A stretch of DNA of 64,000 nt from Maridesulfovibrio hydrothermalis AM13 = DSM 14728 (GCF_000331025.1 NC_020055.1:2451370-2515369), one strand, 5' to 3'; counted from the first letter of the stretch, positions 43,445 through 54,094 are shown. Notes: generated from the sequence alone by a model not told the origin. Numbers and translations: made by a program.

Positions 43445-46120
43445 ATGCAAAGGATTTTCGTGTTTCTCATATTTCTGTTGTCTATGCTTGGATTCTTTAA
43501 TCCCGGGGTAGCTTTTTCTGCTGAGAAAAGAGTTTTGCTGATTAGTTCTTATCATCCGGGGTTTCCAACTTTTTTCCAGCAGATTGACGGGATAAAATCG
43601 GCATTTTCATCTGCGAAGGTTAAGCTTGATGTCGAGTTTATGGACAGTAAAAGATTTTATGACGAACAGCACCTTATTGCATTTCATGGCTTGATAAAGA
43701 TGAAGCTTTCTTCTGTTCCTCCTTATGACGTTATTATTACTTCAGATGATAATGCTCTTCAGTTCGCTCTTCAGTTTCGCAGTGAACTGTTTCCGAAGAC
43801 TCCGGTTGTATTTTGCGGAGTTAATAAGCAGGAAAGGGCTAACTCATTAAATAGCAATAGTAATTTCACAGGGGTTATCGAAGCGGTCTCTATGAGAGAA
43901 ACTTTAGAGCTTGCCTGGAAACTGTTTCCTGAGCTGACCAAAGTATTTGTGATTGTTGATTCCACTCCCAGCGGTCAGGGCGATTTAAAAGTTTTCAATC
44001 AAGTTAAAAAAAATAATCCCGGCATTGAGTTTGAAGAGTTGTCTCTGGGAGAAATGGACTGGGTCGAGTTTAGAGGGCGGTTGGAAACGCTTCCAGATAA
44101 TAGTGTAATTGTTCTGCTCTCCGCATTCAGGGATCATAATTTAATTGCAAAAACTTTTGAAAAAAGTCTTGAGTTTATCCTTTCATATAGTGATGTACCT
44201 GTTCTTCATCCTTATGAACATGGGCTTGGAAAAGGAATTCTTGGCGGAAAGGTTATATCTCATTTTGAGCAGGGTAGAATCGCCGGACAACTTGCTTTAG
44301 ATGTTATGAAGGGCAAATCTATTCTTGAAATGCCGATCATTGAAGGCGGGTGTGCCAATAAATATGTTTTTGACCGTAAAGTCCTTAACAGGTTCAACGT
44401 CGATGATTCTTTTTTGCCTGCTGGTAGCAAAATTATCAATGAGCCATCTTCATTATTGAAGACTTACTTTTCTGAAATAGTCTGTGCATTTCTTTTTATG
44501 CTTATTTTGACGCTATTTTCAGTTATTCTTCTTTTTTACTATATGAGACTTCGTAAAACCGAGGAAAAAGTCCGGGAAAGTGAAAAGCGATTTGCTTTGG
44601 CAATGGAAGCAAATAAAGACGGGGTATGGGATTGGAATATCGAAACGAATGACGTTTATTATAGTCCGGGTTATAAAGCCATGCTCGGTTACAAAGACGA
44701 TGAAATACCTTTTAATGTTAATACATGGCTTGATCTAGTCCACAAAAATGACCGTAAACATACCTTTGAAGCAAATAAGGATTGTATTGAGAACCGCAGT
44801 TCCGGCTTTGAAGTAGAATTTCGCATGCGCGCTAAGAATGGTGAATGGCGGTGGATATTGGGCCGTGGGAACGCTGTTGAGCGTGATGAAAACGGACGCG
44901 CACTTCGGATGATCGGGACTCATACCGATATTACTGAGCGGAAAAGATCTGAAGAGGAAATTCGGAAACTTCGTAATTATCTAAAAAGTATAATTGATTC
45001 CATGCCGTTTATTTTGATCGGTCTTGATAGTGATGGCATAGTAACGCAGTGGAATGCAAAAGCGGTGGAAATTACCGGTTTGAGTTCTTTTGATGCTGTA
45101 GGGAAGCCGCTTGAAGAAGTTTTTCCCCGTCTTTCACCCCAGATGGAACGGGTTAGGGAGTCTTTACTTAATCAGAAGATTCACATTGGGTCGAGGATGA
45201 GTCGTTGTGATTGCGGGCAGCAGCGTTATGATGATATTACCATTTACCCCTTGTTTGCTGAAGATGAACAGGGAGCTGTCGTTTTAATTGATGATGTGAC
45301 AGAGCGGGTGCGGCTTGAAGAGATGGTAGTGCAAAGTGAGAAGATGCTTTCTGTTTGTGGGCTGGCTGCCGGAATGGCGCACGAAATCAATAATCCGCTT
45401 GGAGCTATTATTCAAGGTGCTCAAAATATTCAACGTCGTGCCTTCGGAAATTTGTCTGCCAATTTTAAAGCGGCCGAAAGCAGAAATATATCTCTGGCGG
45501 ATGTTCAAGGTTATCTGGCCGATAGAGATATTCCCAAGATTCTTGAAGGAGTCAACTCTGCGGCAGTCAGAGCGGCTGAGATCGTAAGCAATATGCTCAG
45601 TTTCAGCCGAAAGGATGAAACTAATTTTATGGAGCATGATATATCTGTATTGCTTGATGAAGTGGTTGAGCTTGCTGCTACTGAATATGACCTCCCGACC
45701 AAGTATGATTTTAAAAAAATTGAAATTGAACGCGAGTATGGAAAAACCATGCCTGTTTATTGCGAACGCAATGAAATTCAGCAAGTTTTTTTAAATCTGT
45801 TTAAAAACGGTGTTCAGTCAATGTATGGCAAGGATTATTCTTCGGAGGGACCAAAGTTTAACTTAAAAATTTATGAACAGGATGATAATGTTGTTGTCGA
45901 AATAGAAGACAACGGACAGGGCATGGATAAAGATGTCAGCAAGAGAGTTTTTGAGCCGTTTTATACCACCAAACAGGTTGGAGAAGGGACGGGCCTCGGG
46001 CTTGCGATTTCCTATTTTATCATTACCGACCTCCATAAAGGTAAGATGGAAGTATCCTCTTTGCCTGGGTATTGGACCCGATTTATTATCACTCTGCCTT
46101 CAGGTAATGTGAGGAAGTGA
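43445..46120 (+). CDS. Sensor histidine kinase with periplasmic ABC-substrate-binding-like domain and two PAS domains
   Basis: An 891-residue membrane kinase. A signal/membrane segment ends near residue 25. Residues 27-310 form an ABC_sub_bind-type periplasmic domain (ISSYHPGFPTFFQQIDGIK is the start). A membrane helix lies at about 338-365. Two PAS domains follow (about 380-500 and 505-620), then HisKA with His646 in MAHEINNPLGA, and an ATPase domain with DNGQGMD and GEGTGLGLAIS. No response regulator is next to it. It lies between clpX and lon; whether it controls these stress proteases is unknown. Confidence 0.9.
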   Translation: MQRIFVFLIFLLSMLGFFNPGVAFSAEKRVLLISSYHPGFPTFFQQIDGIKSAFSSAKVKLDVEFMDSKRFYDEQHLIAFHGLIKMKLSSVPPYDVIITSDDNALQFALQFRSELFPKTPVVFCGVNKQERANSLNSNSNFTGVIEAVSMRETLELAWKLFPELTKVFVIVDSTPSGQGDLKVFNQVKKNNPGIEFEELSLGEMDWVEFRGRLETLPDNSVIVLLSAFRDHNLIAKTFEKSLEFILSYSDVPVLHPYEHGLGKGILGGKVISHFEQGRIAGQLALDVMKGKSILEMPIIEGGCANKYVFDRKVLNRFNVDDSFLPAGSKIINEPSSLLKTYFSEIVCAFLFMLILTLFSVILLFYYMRLRKTEEKVRESEKRFALAMEANKDGVWDWNIETNDVYYSPGYKAMLGYKDDEIPFNVNTWLDLVHKNDRKHTFEANKDCIENRSSGFEVEFRMRAKNGEWRWILGRGNAVERDENGRALRMIGTHTDITERKRSEEEIRKLRNYLKSIIDSMPFILIGLDSDGIVTQWNAKAVEITGLSSFDAVGKPLEEVFPRLSPQMERVRESLLNQKIHIGSRMSRCDCGQQRYDDITIYPLFAEDEQGAVVLIDDVTERVRLEEMVVQSEKMLSVCGLAAGMAHEINNPLGAIIQGAQNIQRRAFGNLSANFKAAESRNISLADVQGYLADRDIPKILEGVNSAAVRAAEIVSNMLSFSRKDETNFMEHDISVLLDEVVELAATEYDLPTKYDFKKIEIEREYGKTMPVYCERNEIQQVFLNLFKNGVQSMYGKDYSSEGPKFNLKIYEQDDNVVVEIEDNGQGMDKDVSKRVFEPFYTTKQVGEGTGLGLAISYFIITDLHKGKMEVSSLPGYWTRFIITLPSGNVRK

Positions 46121-46549
46121 ATAGAAGGGGTGCTTCTTCGGGACTCAGGCTTAATTTAAATGCAGGGGCAGTATATTTAATGTAGGGTAAGTATATTTCT
46201 TGTTTGTCCGATAAGGCGGAAGAGATAATGAGTTGTTCTGTTTGGTCTTCTAACAAAGCTGACTTTTAAACTGTTTTTACTAATATGATAAAAACTGTAT
46301 TTGCGGTTTGACAAACCGGATTCAAGCATTATTTCATGGTTCTGTAGGTTTATCATGCTCAGGAGTTGCGAAACTTGAATGTGAATTAAGTTTCCTTTTA
46401 AGGCGGCCTGCATTTGATAATAATGATTTTCAGGTTTTAAATTCAACATAACTTTTTTGATTTCTTTTGACATGCATTTGCGAGCAGACATTTGGTTTAT
46501 GCTGCATTAAGATTAAAAAGCCGTAGCCGGGTTAAAAGCAGGAGGATAA
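46121..46549. other. Spacer before lon
   Basis: About 430 bases without a supported gene. A minus-strand frame at 46177-46491 lacks a ribosome site and is rejected. CTTGAA at 46374 followed 14 bases later by CCTTTTAA weakly resembles a heat-shock promoter for lon, too weak to call. Confidence 0.4.
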
Positions 46550-49003
46550 ATGTCGTCCACAATTAATGAAAGTGGCAACACATCCGCTGATCAGAATATT
46601 CTTCCAATGATGTCTTTGCGGGAAGTTGTAATGTTTCCGCGCTCAATTGTACCTTTGTTTGTAGGTCGTGAGTCTTCTATTAAGGCCATTGAGGAAGCTA
46701 TTGCCGAATATGATAAGAAAATTTTTCTTGTAACTCAGGAATTTCCTGAGAAAGAAAAGCCCAGCCCTGAAGACTTGTTCCAAGTTGGAACTGTAAGCAA
46801 GATCTTGCAGATGCTCAGACTCCCTGATGGAACAATCAAAGTCCTTTTTGAAGGGTTGAGCCGTGCCCGCTGGAGTCCTGAAGTAGACGGGATTACCTTT
46901 AATGATGATTTTCCTCTCGTAAATCTCGAACCTGTTGAAGAACTGGGTGCAGATGTTAATACAACTGAAGCATTAGTCCGTTCTGTCCATGAAGCTCTTG
47001 AAAAATTCGGCAAGGTCAATAAAAAAATAGCGCCTGAAACCATTCTGGCTATTTCCACCATCCGGGTTGCAGGAAAGCTGGCTGACTCTATCATGCCGCA
47101 CCTTAAAGTGGAGTTTCTCAAGAAACAGACAATCCTTGAAATGGTTGATCCTCTTGAGAGGCTTGAAGCTGTTTACGAACTGCTGCTGGGTGAAATTGAG
47201 ATCGTGTCCATTGAGAAGCGGGTAAAAAACCGCGTCAAAGGGCAGATGGAGAAGAACCAGCGCGAATATTATCTCAACGAGCAGCTTAAGGCTATCAACA
47301 AGGAGATGGGCCGTGAGGATGACCCTCAGGCGGAAGCTCATGATCTTGAAGAACAGCTCGATAAAAAGAATATGGCGGAAGAATTACGGGAGAGAGTGCG
47401 CAAAGAAATTAAAAAATTGCGCCAGATGGCTCCTTCTTCGGCAGAATATACTGTTGTCCGCAACTATGTTGACTGGGTAATGGATCTTCCGTGGGATAAA
47501 TACAAAAAAATTGAACTTGATATAGCCGAAGCACGCAGAATACTTGATGAAGATCATTATGGTCTGGAAAAGCCGAAAGAACGTATTCTTGAATACATGG
47601 CTGTTCAGTCACTGGTTGAAACTATCAAGGGACCTATTCTCTGTTTTGCCGGCCCTCCCGGTGTTGGTAAAACATCCATTGCCCGTTCTATTGCAAGAGC
47701 TATGGGGCGTGAATTTGTACGCCTTTCTCTCGGTGGCGTGCGTGATGAGGCCGAAATAAGAGGGCATCGCCGTACTTACGTAGGCGCACTTCCCGGTAAA
47801 ATTATTCAGTCCATGAGGCGTTGTGAATTCAGCAATCCGGTTATCTGCCTTGATGAAGTGGACAAGATGAGTACTGATTTCAGGGGTGATCCTTCAGCGG
47901 CATTGCTTGAGGTTCTTGATCCTGAGCAGAATGGTACTTTCAACGATCATTACCTTGATCTTGATTATGATTTGTCCAAGGTGTTTTTTATAACCACGGC
48001 AAACGATCTCCATTCTATTCCATTGCCGTTGCAGGACAGAATGGAAATTATTCATCTTCCCGGTTATCTTGAGACTGAAAAGATGCATATTGCCAAGGAA
48101 TTTCTGCTGCCTAAGCAGGTTGAGGAGCACGGTCTTAAAGAGGAGAACCTCGCCGTTTCAGATAATGCCATGATTGAGATTATCCGCACCTATACCAAAG
48201 AGGCCGGAGTTCGTAATCTTGAGCGTGAACTTGCCAGAGTCTGTAGAAAGACAGCCATGCAAATTGTTGAATCCGGAGATAGGAAAAAAAATATGCATGT
48301 CACCAGAACCAATCTATCAAAGGTTCTTGGGGTGCATAAATTCCGTTACGGGTCCAGTGAAGAATCTTCGCTGGTCGGCGTTGCTACCGGCCTTGCCTAT
48401 ACTCAGGTGGGCGGAGAGATGCTGATTGTAGAAGTGGTGCTAATGCCCGGTAAGGGGAAAGTTGTCATTACCGGTAAGCTTGGAGATGTAATGCAGGAGT
48501 CTGCGCAGGCGGCCCTTTCGTACATCCGCTCCCGTTCTGATCTCTTCGGGCTGAAATCTGATTTTCATGAGCGTATTGACGTGCACGTACATGTTCCTGA
48601 TGGGGCAACTCCTAAAGATGGACCTTCTGCGGGGATTACGCTTTGCACTGCCATCGCTTCCGCTTTCCTGAATGTTCCGGTACGCCATGATCTTGCTATG
48701 ACCGGCGAGATAACATTACGTGGTAGAGTTCTGCCTATTGGCGGACTGAGGGAAAAGCTTCTTGCCGCGCACAGAGGGCTTTCTAAAACTGTACTTATTC
48801 CCATCGATAATAAGAAGGATCTGAAAGATGTTCCAGATGAAATTCTGCAAGACCTTGAGATTATTCCGGTGGAAAATATGGATGAAGTTCTGAGTAACGC
48901 TTTGGACAGTCTGACAGCAGAAGAGTTGTTCAGAGGGAAAAATAATGTAACTCCTGTTGCCTTGAATTTAATCAAGGAAGAATATCAGAGTCAGCCGCAT
49001 TAG
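46550..49003 (+). CDS. lon: ATP-dependent protease Lon
   Basis: Cytoplasmic AAA+ serine protease that removes damaged and regulatory proteins. The 817 residues have an N-terminal substrate-binding domain ([20 protein letters not shown]), Walker A GPPGVGKT, Walker [10 protein letters not shown], and the protease domain with catalytic Ser in [11 protein letters not shown] and Lys in [14 protein letters not shown] lies just before the ATG. It is followed by a terminator and completes the tig-clpP-clpX-lon set, here interrupted by a sensor kinase. Confidence 0.97.
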   Translation: MSSTINESGNTSADQNILPMMSLREVVMFPRSIVPLFVGRESSIKAIEEAIAEYDKKIFLVTQEFPEKEKPSPEDLFQVGTVSKILQMLRLPDGTIKVLFEGLSRARWSPEVDGITFNDDFPLVNLEPVEELGADVNTTEALVRSVHEALEKFGKVNKKIAPETILAISTIRVAGKLADSIMPHLKVEFLKKQTILEMVDPLERLEAVYELLLGEIEIVSIEKRVKNRVKGQMEKNQREYYLNEQLKAINKEMGREDDPQAEAHDLEEQLDKKNMAEELRERVRKEIKKLRQMAPSSAEYTVVRNYVDWVMDLPWDKYKKIELDIAEARRILDEDHYGLEKPKERILEYMAVQSLVETIKGPILCFAGPPGVGKTSIARSIARAMGREFVRLSLGGVRDEAEIRGHRRTYVGALPGKIIQSMRRCEFSNPVICLDEVDKMSTDFRGDPSAALLEVLDPEQNGTFNDHYLDLDYDLSKVFFITTANDLHSIPLPLQDRMEIIHLPGYLETEKMHIAKEFLLPKQVEEHGLKEENLAVSDNAMIEIIRTYTKEAGVRNLERELARVCRKTAMQIVESGDRKKNMHVTRTNLSKVLGVHKFRYGSSEESSLVGVATGLAYTQVGGEMLIVEVVLMPGKGKVVITGKLGDVMQESAQAALSYIRSRSDLFGLKSDFHERIDVHVHVPDGATPKDGPSAGITLCTAIASAFLNVPVRHDLAMTGEITLRGRVLPIGGLREKLLAAHRGLSKTVLIPIDNKKDLKDVPDEILQDLEIIPVENMDEVLSNALDSLTAEELFRGKNNVTPVALNLIKEEYQSQPH

Positions 49004-49026
49004 TTTTTTGATAACTATACTTACTG

Positions 49027-49063
49027 AAAGGGATGTCCGGTTAATGGACATCCCTTTTTTTAT
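49027..49063 (+). terminator. Terminator of lon
   Basis: AAAGGGATGTCC pairs with GGACATCCCTTT, followed by a T-run. Confidence 0.9.
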
Positions 49064-49145
49064 TGTATGTATTTATCGCAACTGAATAATATGTTAAGTT
49101 TATTTTTTGCTGGAATGATTTTAACTTAACGGCTTTTGCGTGATT

Positions 49146-50255
49146 ATGAGAGTAGACAAAAAGAAATCTGTGCTGATTGCGCTCATTCTATTTATCCTTG
49201 CACTTCCGGCATGGGCAAAAGGGAGCGGCAGAGATAATTTAAGGAATGAATTCGCCAAAGCAATACGGGCGCTTAACATTCCCGGCGGAATTATGATTGT
49301 GCAGAATCCCAAAGGAGAAAGGTGGACGGTCACTGCCGGAGTACGAAAATTAGGGGGAAACAGTCCTATTCGCGAGGAATTAAAGTTCAGGCTGGGGAGT
49401 ATTACAAAAACTTATGTAGCCTCTGTCGTGCTCATGCTGGTCAAGGAGGGGGAGCTGAGTTTAGATACAAAGGTTCATGCTGTATTACCAGATATAGTCG
49501 GTTCAGATGATCCGGTTACGGTGCGTAATTTGCTTCAGATGCGCAGTAATTTAGGAAACTTTGCTACGGACAAAAAATTTCTTAAAGAATTCAGGCATAA
49601 ACCATGGAAAAAATGGTCAGCAAAAGCTTTGCTTAAATTCAAACCGGATCGACTGAAAGCAGCAGGGATTTCATTTGAATACAATAATTCTAATTATGTG
49701 CTTTTGGGGATGATAATTGAAAAGGTGACAAAAGATACATTTGAGAATCAGGTTCGTAAGCGAATATTGAGGCCTTTGAAATTAAAGCATACCTCATTTC
49801 CTGTCACAATGGTTGGAATGCCTAAACCTTTTGCCAGAGGATATGATTACAATCCCGTATCGGATAAAATCAAAGATTTTACTTTCAGAATTAATCCTTC
49901 CTGGGCCTGGTGTTCCGGAAACGCTATTTCAACAGCCCCGGATGTGATGGAGTGGATTGTTGCTTATTTAGACGGATATGGTCTTAATGAGCAGCTTCGA
50001 GCTGAGCAGATGAGTTTTAAACCTGCTCTGCATTATGGATCGTCTTACGGCTTAGGGGTGATGAATAAATATGGTGCTGTGGGACATAACGGTAATTATG
50101 CAGGAATATACACGGCCTTGGCTTTTAAATTTAAAGGATATTATTTTGTTATTTTAACCAATGGGCAATCCCGTGGTGGAATGCATAATGCCACAGCAGA
50201 GGTTGTATTCTGGCGTATAATCGGAAAATTACCATTATTTGATGCTGCCGAGTAA
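49146..50255 (+). CDS. Beta-lactamase-fold serine hydrolase (class C/DD-carboxypeptidase type)
   Basis: An exported serine hydrolase of about 369 residues with a signal peptide cleaved near ALPAWA (residue 23). The catalytic SxxK is SITK in LGSITKTYV, the YxN motif is YNN in FEYNNSNYVLLG, and the third motif is HNG in GHNGNYAG. Such proteins act as DD-peptidases, esterases or beta-lactamases; which is not told by the sequence. The ATG at 49146 is used; a GTG two codons earlier is possible and no Shine-Dalgarno is clear. It is convergent with the small envelope-protein gene, one base apart. Confidence 0.85.
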   Translation: MRVDKKKSVLIALILFILALPAWAKGSGRDNLRNEFAKAIRALNIPGGIMIVQNPKGERWTVTAGVRKLGGNSPIREELKFRLGSITKTYVASVVLMLVKEGELSLDTKVHAVLPDIVGSDDPVTVRNLLQMRSNLGNFATDKKFLKEFRHKPWKKWSAKALLKFKPDRLKAAGISFEYNNSNYVLLGMIIEKVTKDTFENQVRKRILRPLKLKHTSFPVTMVGMPKPFARGYDYNPVSDKIKDFTFRINPSWAWCSGNAISTAPDVMEWIVAYLDGYGLNEQLRAEQMSFKPALHYGSSYGLGVMNKYGAVGHNGNYAGIYTALAFKFKGYYFVILTNGQSRGGMHNATAEVVFWRIIGKLPLFDAAE

Positions 50256-50256
50256 T

Positions 50257-50550
50257 TTAAAAGCTGAAACTTAGTCCTAATCCAATTCCAAATCCTTTAG
50301 ATTTATCAGTAGGCCCTTCATGGGAGTCTTGTTTTTCTTTATCCAGCCCGAATACAAATCCTGCATTAATATCATCACTTATGCTTAGTCCGGTGATCAT
50401 TTCATTATAAGATATTCTATGCTCCAGTATTGTATTTCTTTCGGACCTATCTCTTAAAGTTATCCGTTGTCCGGATTCAAGCCCGGCGGCGTGAATAGTT
50501 GATGCACCAAATGCTAAAAGTGCTGTCGTTATGATTAATGATTTCCACAT
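50257..50550 (-). CDS. Small exported, possibly outer-membrane protein
   Basis: A 97-residue protein with a signal peptide (MWKSLIITTALLAFGASTIHA, cleavage near residue 21) and AAGGTG before the ATG. The mature part ends GIGLGLSFSF, an alternating C-terminal strand finishing in Phe, typical of beta-barrel assembly signals, yet only about 75 residues are present, too short for a complete barrel. It may oligomerise or be a shortened family member. No family recognised. Confidence 0.7.
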   Translation of the reverse strand: MWKSLIITTALLAFGASTIHAAGLESGQRITLRDRSERNTILEHRISYNEMITGLSISDDINAGFVFGLDKEKQDSHEGPTDKSKGFGIGLGLSFSF

Positions 50551-51335
50551 GGTTCACCTTCCCGTTATTTTGTGTGGAAAACTTCCCCTTGGTTTACGTT
50601 ATACAAAAATCAGACCGGAAAGGTATAAAGTACAAAAATTAGATGGATAGCTTTTTTCCTGATTGAAATTTATAGCGAAGAAGGAAAAATATTCGATTTT
50701 TGGAATAAAAATCGAATTTTTCTAACAGCTGACAACTGGTTCCTGCTTTTATAGGCGATGGATAAGTCCTTATTTGGGTATTAATAAGGGCCATATTTAT
50801 ATTTTAAAGTAAGATAATGGCTATATGGTGTTGAACGGTTTTTTTCAAATGAACAATTGTTTTAATGAAGGTTTTGTTTTTCCGTTTTCACAAACAATCA
50901 AAATTTGCAGAAAACAAAATAAATAGCATTAAAATGAAAATATATGCATTTCCTCTAAAAAAACTTTTTCTAAATAATAGCACAATTCTAGATTGTTACA
51001 GTTGTGTTACAATTTATTTTTATTATACTCGCATAAAATCCCTATTGACAATGATGTGAATTATTCTACGGTGACATTATATTTTTGCAAAAGAGCAAGA
51101 ATACTGTGTTGTTGCTGCGGGTTTGAGAAGGTTTCTCAACAGAGAAACGGAGGATCACAGTGGCGAGGTTTGATTCTGCCTGTCTTCACAATTACCTATA
51201 TGCAATGTTGCATTGTGAACTTCTGATCGGTATGTGGCATGGGGTGATGCTACGGGGGCCGATGAAGTTAGCATGACAGCTTTCATTTCCGGTTTTCCGG
51301 TATGAAGCATAACTTAAACGGTAAGGGATGTGACT
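50551..51335 (+). promoter_or_regulatory. Long upstream region of the alkaline phosphatase gene
   Basis: A 785-base AT-rich spacer. An AU-rich hairpin with T-run (TTCGATTTTT and complement) lies at 50692-50720. The Pho box is at 50994-51011. From about 51035 the transcript would have a leader near 300 bases with two readable hairpins: GTTTCTC-AACA-GAGAAAC at about 51129-51146, and ATGCAA-TG-TTGCAT near 51200. It matches no riboswitch class I recognise. Confidence 0.55.
50994..51011 (+). promoter_or_regulatory. Pho box (PhoB-type direct repeat)
   Basis: TGTTACA at 50994-51000 is repeated at 51005-51011 with a 4-base spacer, the 7-4-7 arrangement bound by PhoB. A -10-like TATTAT/TATACT lies 9-12 bases further at 51021-51029, as expected when the box replaces the -35 element. 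Predicts phosphate-starvation induction of the phosphatase. Confidence 0.75.
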
Positions 51336-52889
51336 ATGTTTAAAAGGATTGTTCGTTCAATGGTTTTGGCTGTCTGTCTGGTGATGATTGCGGTGACCGC
51401 ATTTGCCGGTGCACCCAAGTATGTATTTTATTTTATCGGGGATGGTCTTGGTCCCACACAGCGTATGGCTGCCGAGCTGTATAACAAATTGGAAAAGAAT
51501 GATGCAGACGCACGTCTGGTTATGAACACTTTTCCTCAGGCTGCACTGGTTACCACTTACTCTGACAACACCCTGATTACTGACTCTGCTGCCGGCGGTA
51601 CTGCTTTGGCCTGTGGTTACAAAACCACTAACGGTTATATCGGCAAGCTGCCTGATGGAACCGATGTTAAGTCCATTGCTGAGGCTGCAAAGGAAAATGG
51701 TTATGCTGTCGGTATTGTTACCACCACTCGTTTGACTCACGCAACTCCAGCTTCTTTCTCCGCACATAATCCTGACCGCAACGCAGCAAATGATATTGCC
51801 GTTGATCAGGCTGATTCCGGATTTGATTTCTTTGCAGGTGGTGGCTACCGTCACTTTGTTGCTAAAAATAACGCTCAGGGTTTAAAGTCCAAGCGTAAGG
51901 ACAATGTTGATGTTGTAAAGATGTTCACAGACCAAGGTTACAAGGTCTTCGTTGGTGATTCCACTCGCGATGCTTTCCGCGCTTATAAGCCAAAGAAAGG
52001 CGAAAAAGTTTTTGCTGCTCTGACTTATAGCCATCTTCCCTACGAGGTGGAGCGCCGTAACAGTAAAGTTGAAAAAAACAAGCTTCCTTCTCTCTGTGAA
52101 CTGACTGAAAAGGCTGTTGAGTCTCTTTCCGCTCAGGAAACTCCTTTCTTCCTGATGGTCGAAGGCGGACGTATTGACCACGCAGCTCATGCTCACGATC
52201 CCAAGTCCACCATTCTGGACACAATTGCTTTGGATGAAGCTGTTGAAGTTGCATATAACTTCTACAAAAAGCATCCTGAAGACACTCTCATCGTAACTGC
52301 CGCCGACCATGAAACAGGTGGTGTTGCACTGGGAATCTCTATGGATTCCAAAGGGTATTTCCTTAACCTTAAGGAACTTGAAAACGTTAACGTTTCCGCT
52401 GAAGATAATCTTGATAAATACTACAATAAGCTGGCAAAAAAAGAGTCCAATCTTAAAAAACGCCACGCTGCTTTCATTGCTTATCTTGAAAAAGAGTGGG
52501 GCCTGACCGATCGTACCCCTGCTGAAGATAAAGTTCTTGTTAATGCAATGAACGTTCAGGACAAGAACCAGCATCTGCCGACAGATAAGCAGGTCAGTTA
52601 TGGTTATGCTTACACCCCGACAATGGTTGCTGTAACCGATCTGATTTCTCAGAGAGCGCGTATCTTCTGGACTTCTTTTGTTCATACCGGAACATTTATT
52701 CCTGCGACCTCTATTGGTGTGGGAGCAGAGAAGTTCACCGGCTTTATCGATAACACCGATATTCCTAACCGTATGGCCGAAATTATGGAAGTGAACCTTT
52801 CTGACATCAAACACATCGATTCCAAGGCTCTGCTGGGTAAAACTTACGGACCTCAGGAAAAATACGCTAAGATTCCTTACAATAAATAA
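51336..52889 (+). CDS. phoA: Alkaline phosphatase
   Basis: Periplasmic metal-dependent phosphomonoesterase that releases phosphate from organic esters. The 517 residues start with a signal peptide cleaved near VTAFAGA (about residue 25). The nucleophile Ser is in ITDSAAGGTALACGYKT; metal ligands are seen in FYFIGDGLGPTQ (Asp), EGGRIDHAAHAHD and TAADHETGG. ATG 51336 follows AAGGGA by 7 bases and is preferred to GTG 51330. The Pho box upstream and a long leader suggest strict phosphate control. A terminator follows. Confidence 0.93.
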   Translation: MFKRIVRSMVLAVCLVMIAVTAFAGAPKYVFYFIGDGLGPTQRMAAELYNKLEKNDADARLVMNTFPQAALVTTYSDNTLITDSAAGGTALACGYKTTNGYIGKLPDGTDVKSIAEAAKENGYAVGIVTTTRLTHATPASFSAHNPDRNAANDIAVDQADSGFDFFAGGGYRHFVAKNNAQGLKSKRKDNVDVVKMFTDQGYKVFVGDSTRDAFRAYKPKKGEKVFAALTYSHLPYEVERRNSKVEKNKLPSLCELTEKAVESLSAQETPFFLMVEGGRIDHAAHAHDPKSTILDTIALDEAVEVAYNFYKKHPEDTLIVTAADHETGGVALGISMDSKGYFLNLKELENVNVSAEDNLDKYYNKLAKKESNLKKRHAAFIAYLEKEWGLTDRTPAEDKVLVNAMNVQDKNQHLPTDKQVSYGYAYTPTMVAVTDLISQRARIFWTSFVHTGTFIPATSIGVGAEKFTGFIDNTDIPNRMAEIMEVNLSDIKHIDSKALLGKTYGPQEKYAKIPYNK

Positions 52890-52916
52890 TTGTAACCGGT
52901 TTCTGTAGTAATTGAT

Positions 52917-52945
52917 AAGGTCCCCGCTTTTGCGGGGGCCTTTTT
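52917..52945 (+). terminator. Terminator of the alkaline phosphatase gene
   Basis: GGTCCCCGC pairs with GCGGGGGCC around TTTT, then TTTTT. The yibE/F gene starts 19 bases later. Confidence 0.9.
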
Positions 52946-52963
52946 CCATATTAAGAGGTTGGC

Positions 52964-54094
52964 ATGAAGAAATTTGCATCCCCTGTTTTTTTTGTTCTGA
53001 TGATCGCTGGCATTGTCGGTCTGCTTAAATATGAAAATGTCGGACCTGATCCATATTCCGGAATGCATGAGTTACGCGCTACGGTGATTTCTGTTGATAA
53101 TGCCGCATTGGTTGAAATGGGCACGGCCCGAATCGGTGGACAACACATAACCGCCATTTTATTGGAAGGTGAGGCTAAAGGGCAGACCGTGGTCGGAGCG
53201 AATCAGTTGACCGGTCAGCCTGAAATGGATGAGATTTTCCATCCCGGGGATACCATTCTCATGGCTGTCCGTGTTAAAGACGGAAAAGCTGTGGAGGCCC
53301 GCGCGGTTAATCAATATCGTCAGGGGTGGGAACTCGCGCTGTTCGGCTTGTTTGTGATTATTTTACTGGTTTATGCCCGCTTAACCGGTTTAAAGGCATT
53401 GTTCAGTTTTATAACCAGTTTTTATATCCTCTGGAAATTTTTTATTCCGGGGTTGCTTAGCGGGGGCAGTCCTATCCTGCTGACTGTGATAACCCTTTCG
53501 CTGCTGACTGTGGTGATAATCACTTCTGTAGCTGGATTTTCACGGGTTACTGTGGTGGCTATCATGGGCACGCTCTGTGGATTGTTTCTTGCCCTGATCC
53601 TAACCCTTTATTTCGGTGAAAAACTCAAGATGGCGGGAATGACCGCGCCATTTGCTACCATGCTGGTCTTTTCCGGACATTATACTCTTGATCTGCTTGA
53701 TATTTTTTATGCATCAGTAATTCTGGGTGCTTCCGGTGCAGCTATGGATATTGCAATGGACGTTGCCGCTTCCATGAATGAAGTGCTTGATAAAAAGCCG
53801 GATATCACCCGCAATGAGCTAATCAGTTCGGGGTTTAATGTGGGGCGTATGGTTACCGGAACCATGACTACAACTTTGCTGCTTGCTTATTCTGGCGGTT
53901 ATCTGACCATGTTTATGCTGTTTGTGACAAAGGGGACTTCATTTACACGGATGCTCAACTTCAAGCTGGTTGCTGCGGAAATTTTCCGTACACTGGTCGG
54001 GAGCGTGGGACTGGTGATGGTGGCCCCCATAACAGCTATACTGGCAGGATTTATTTTGTGCGGATATAAGGAGATAAAAAGACCCGGAGATTAA
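52964..54094 (+). CDS. YibE/F family membrane protein
   Basis: A 376-residue inner-membrane protein of the YibE/YibF family, function unknown. After one N-terminal segment comes a soluble domain of about 100 residues with a beta-rich pattern, then about seven hydrophobic segments; the family core region LLDIFYASVILGASGAAMDIA is near residues 247-267. It follows the alkaline phosphatase terminator, so it is probably transcribed from read-through or its own promoter. The stop codon lies inside the palindromic terminator at 54076-54109. Confidence 0.85.
   Translation: MKKFASPVFFVLMIAGIVGLLKYENVGPDPYSGMHELRATVISVDNAALVEMGTARIGGQHITAILLEGEAKGQTVVGANQLTGQPEMDEIFHPGDTILMAVRVKDGKAVEARAVNQYRQGWELALFGLFVIILLVYARLTGLKALFSFITSFYILWKFFIPGLLSGGSPILLTVITLSLLTVVIITSVAGFSRVTVVAIMGTLCGLFLALILTLYFGEKLKMAGMTAPFATMLVFSGHYTLDLLDIFYASVILGASGAAMDIAMDVAASMNEVLDKKPDITRNELISSGFNVGRMVTGTMTTTLLLAYSGGYLTMFMLFVTKGTSFTRMLNFKLVAAEIFRTLVGSVGLVMVAPITAILAGFILCGYKEIKRPGD

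Noticed and set aside
46374-46400. Heat-shock-like promoter before lon
   Set aside because: CTTGAA is acceptable but the downstream element CCTTTTAA is too far from the CCCCAT consensus.
46177-46491. 104-codon minus-strand frame before lon
   Set aside because: Neither possible start has a ribosome site, and the sequence shows no family. It could be real, but the evidence is too weak.
51882-52979. Long open frame of 365 codons on the minus strand, opposite the alkaline phosphatase gene
   Set aside because: It has no ribosome site or protein-family pattern, and it mirrors the strongly biased codons of a certain gene on the other strand.
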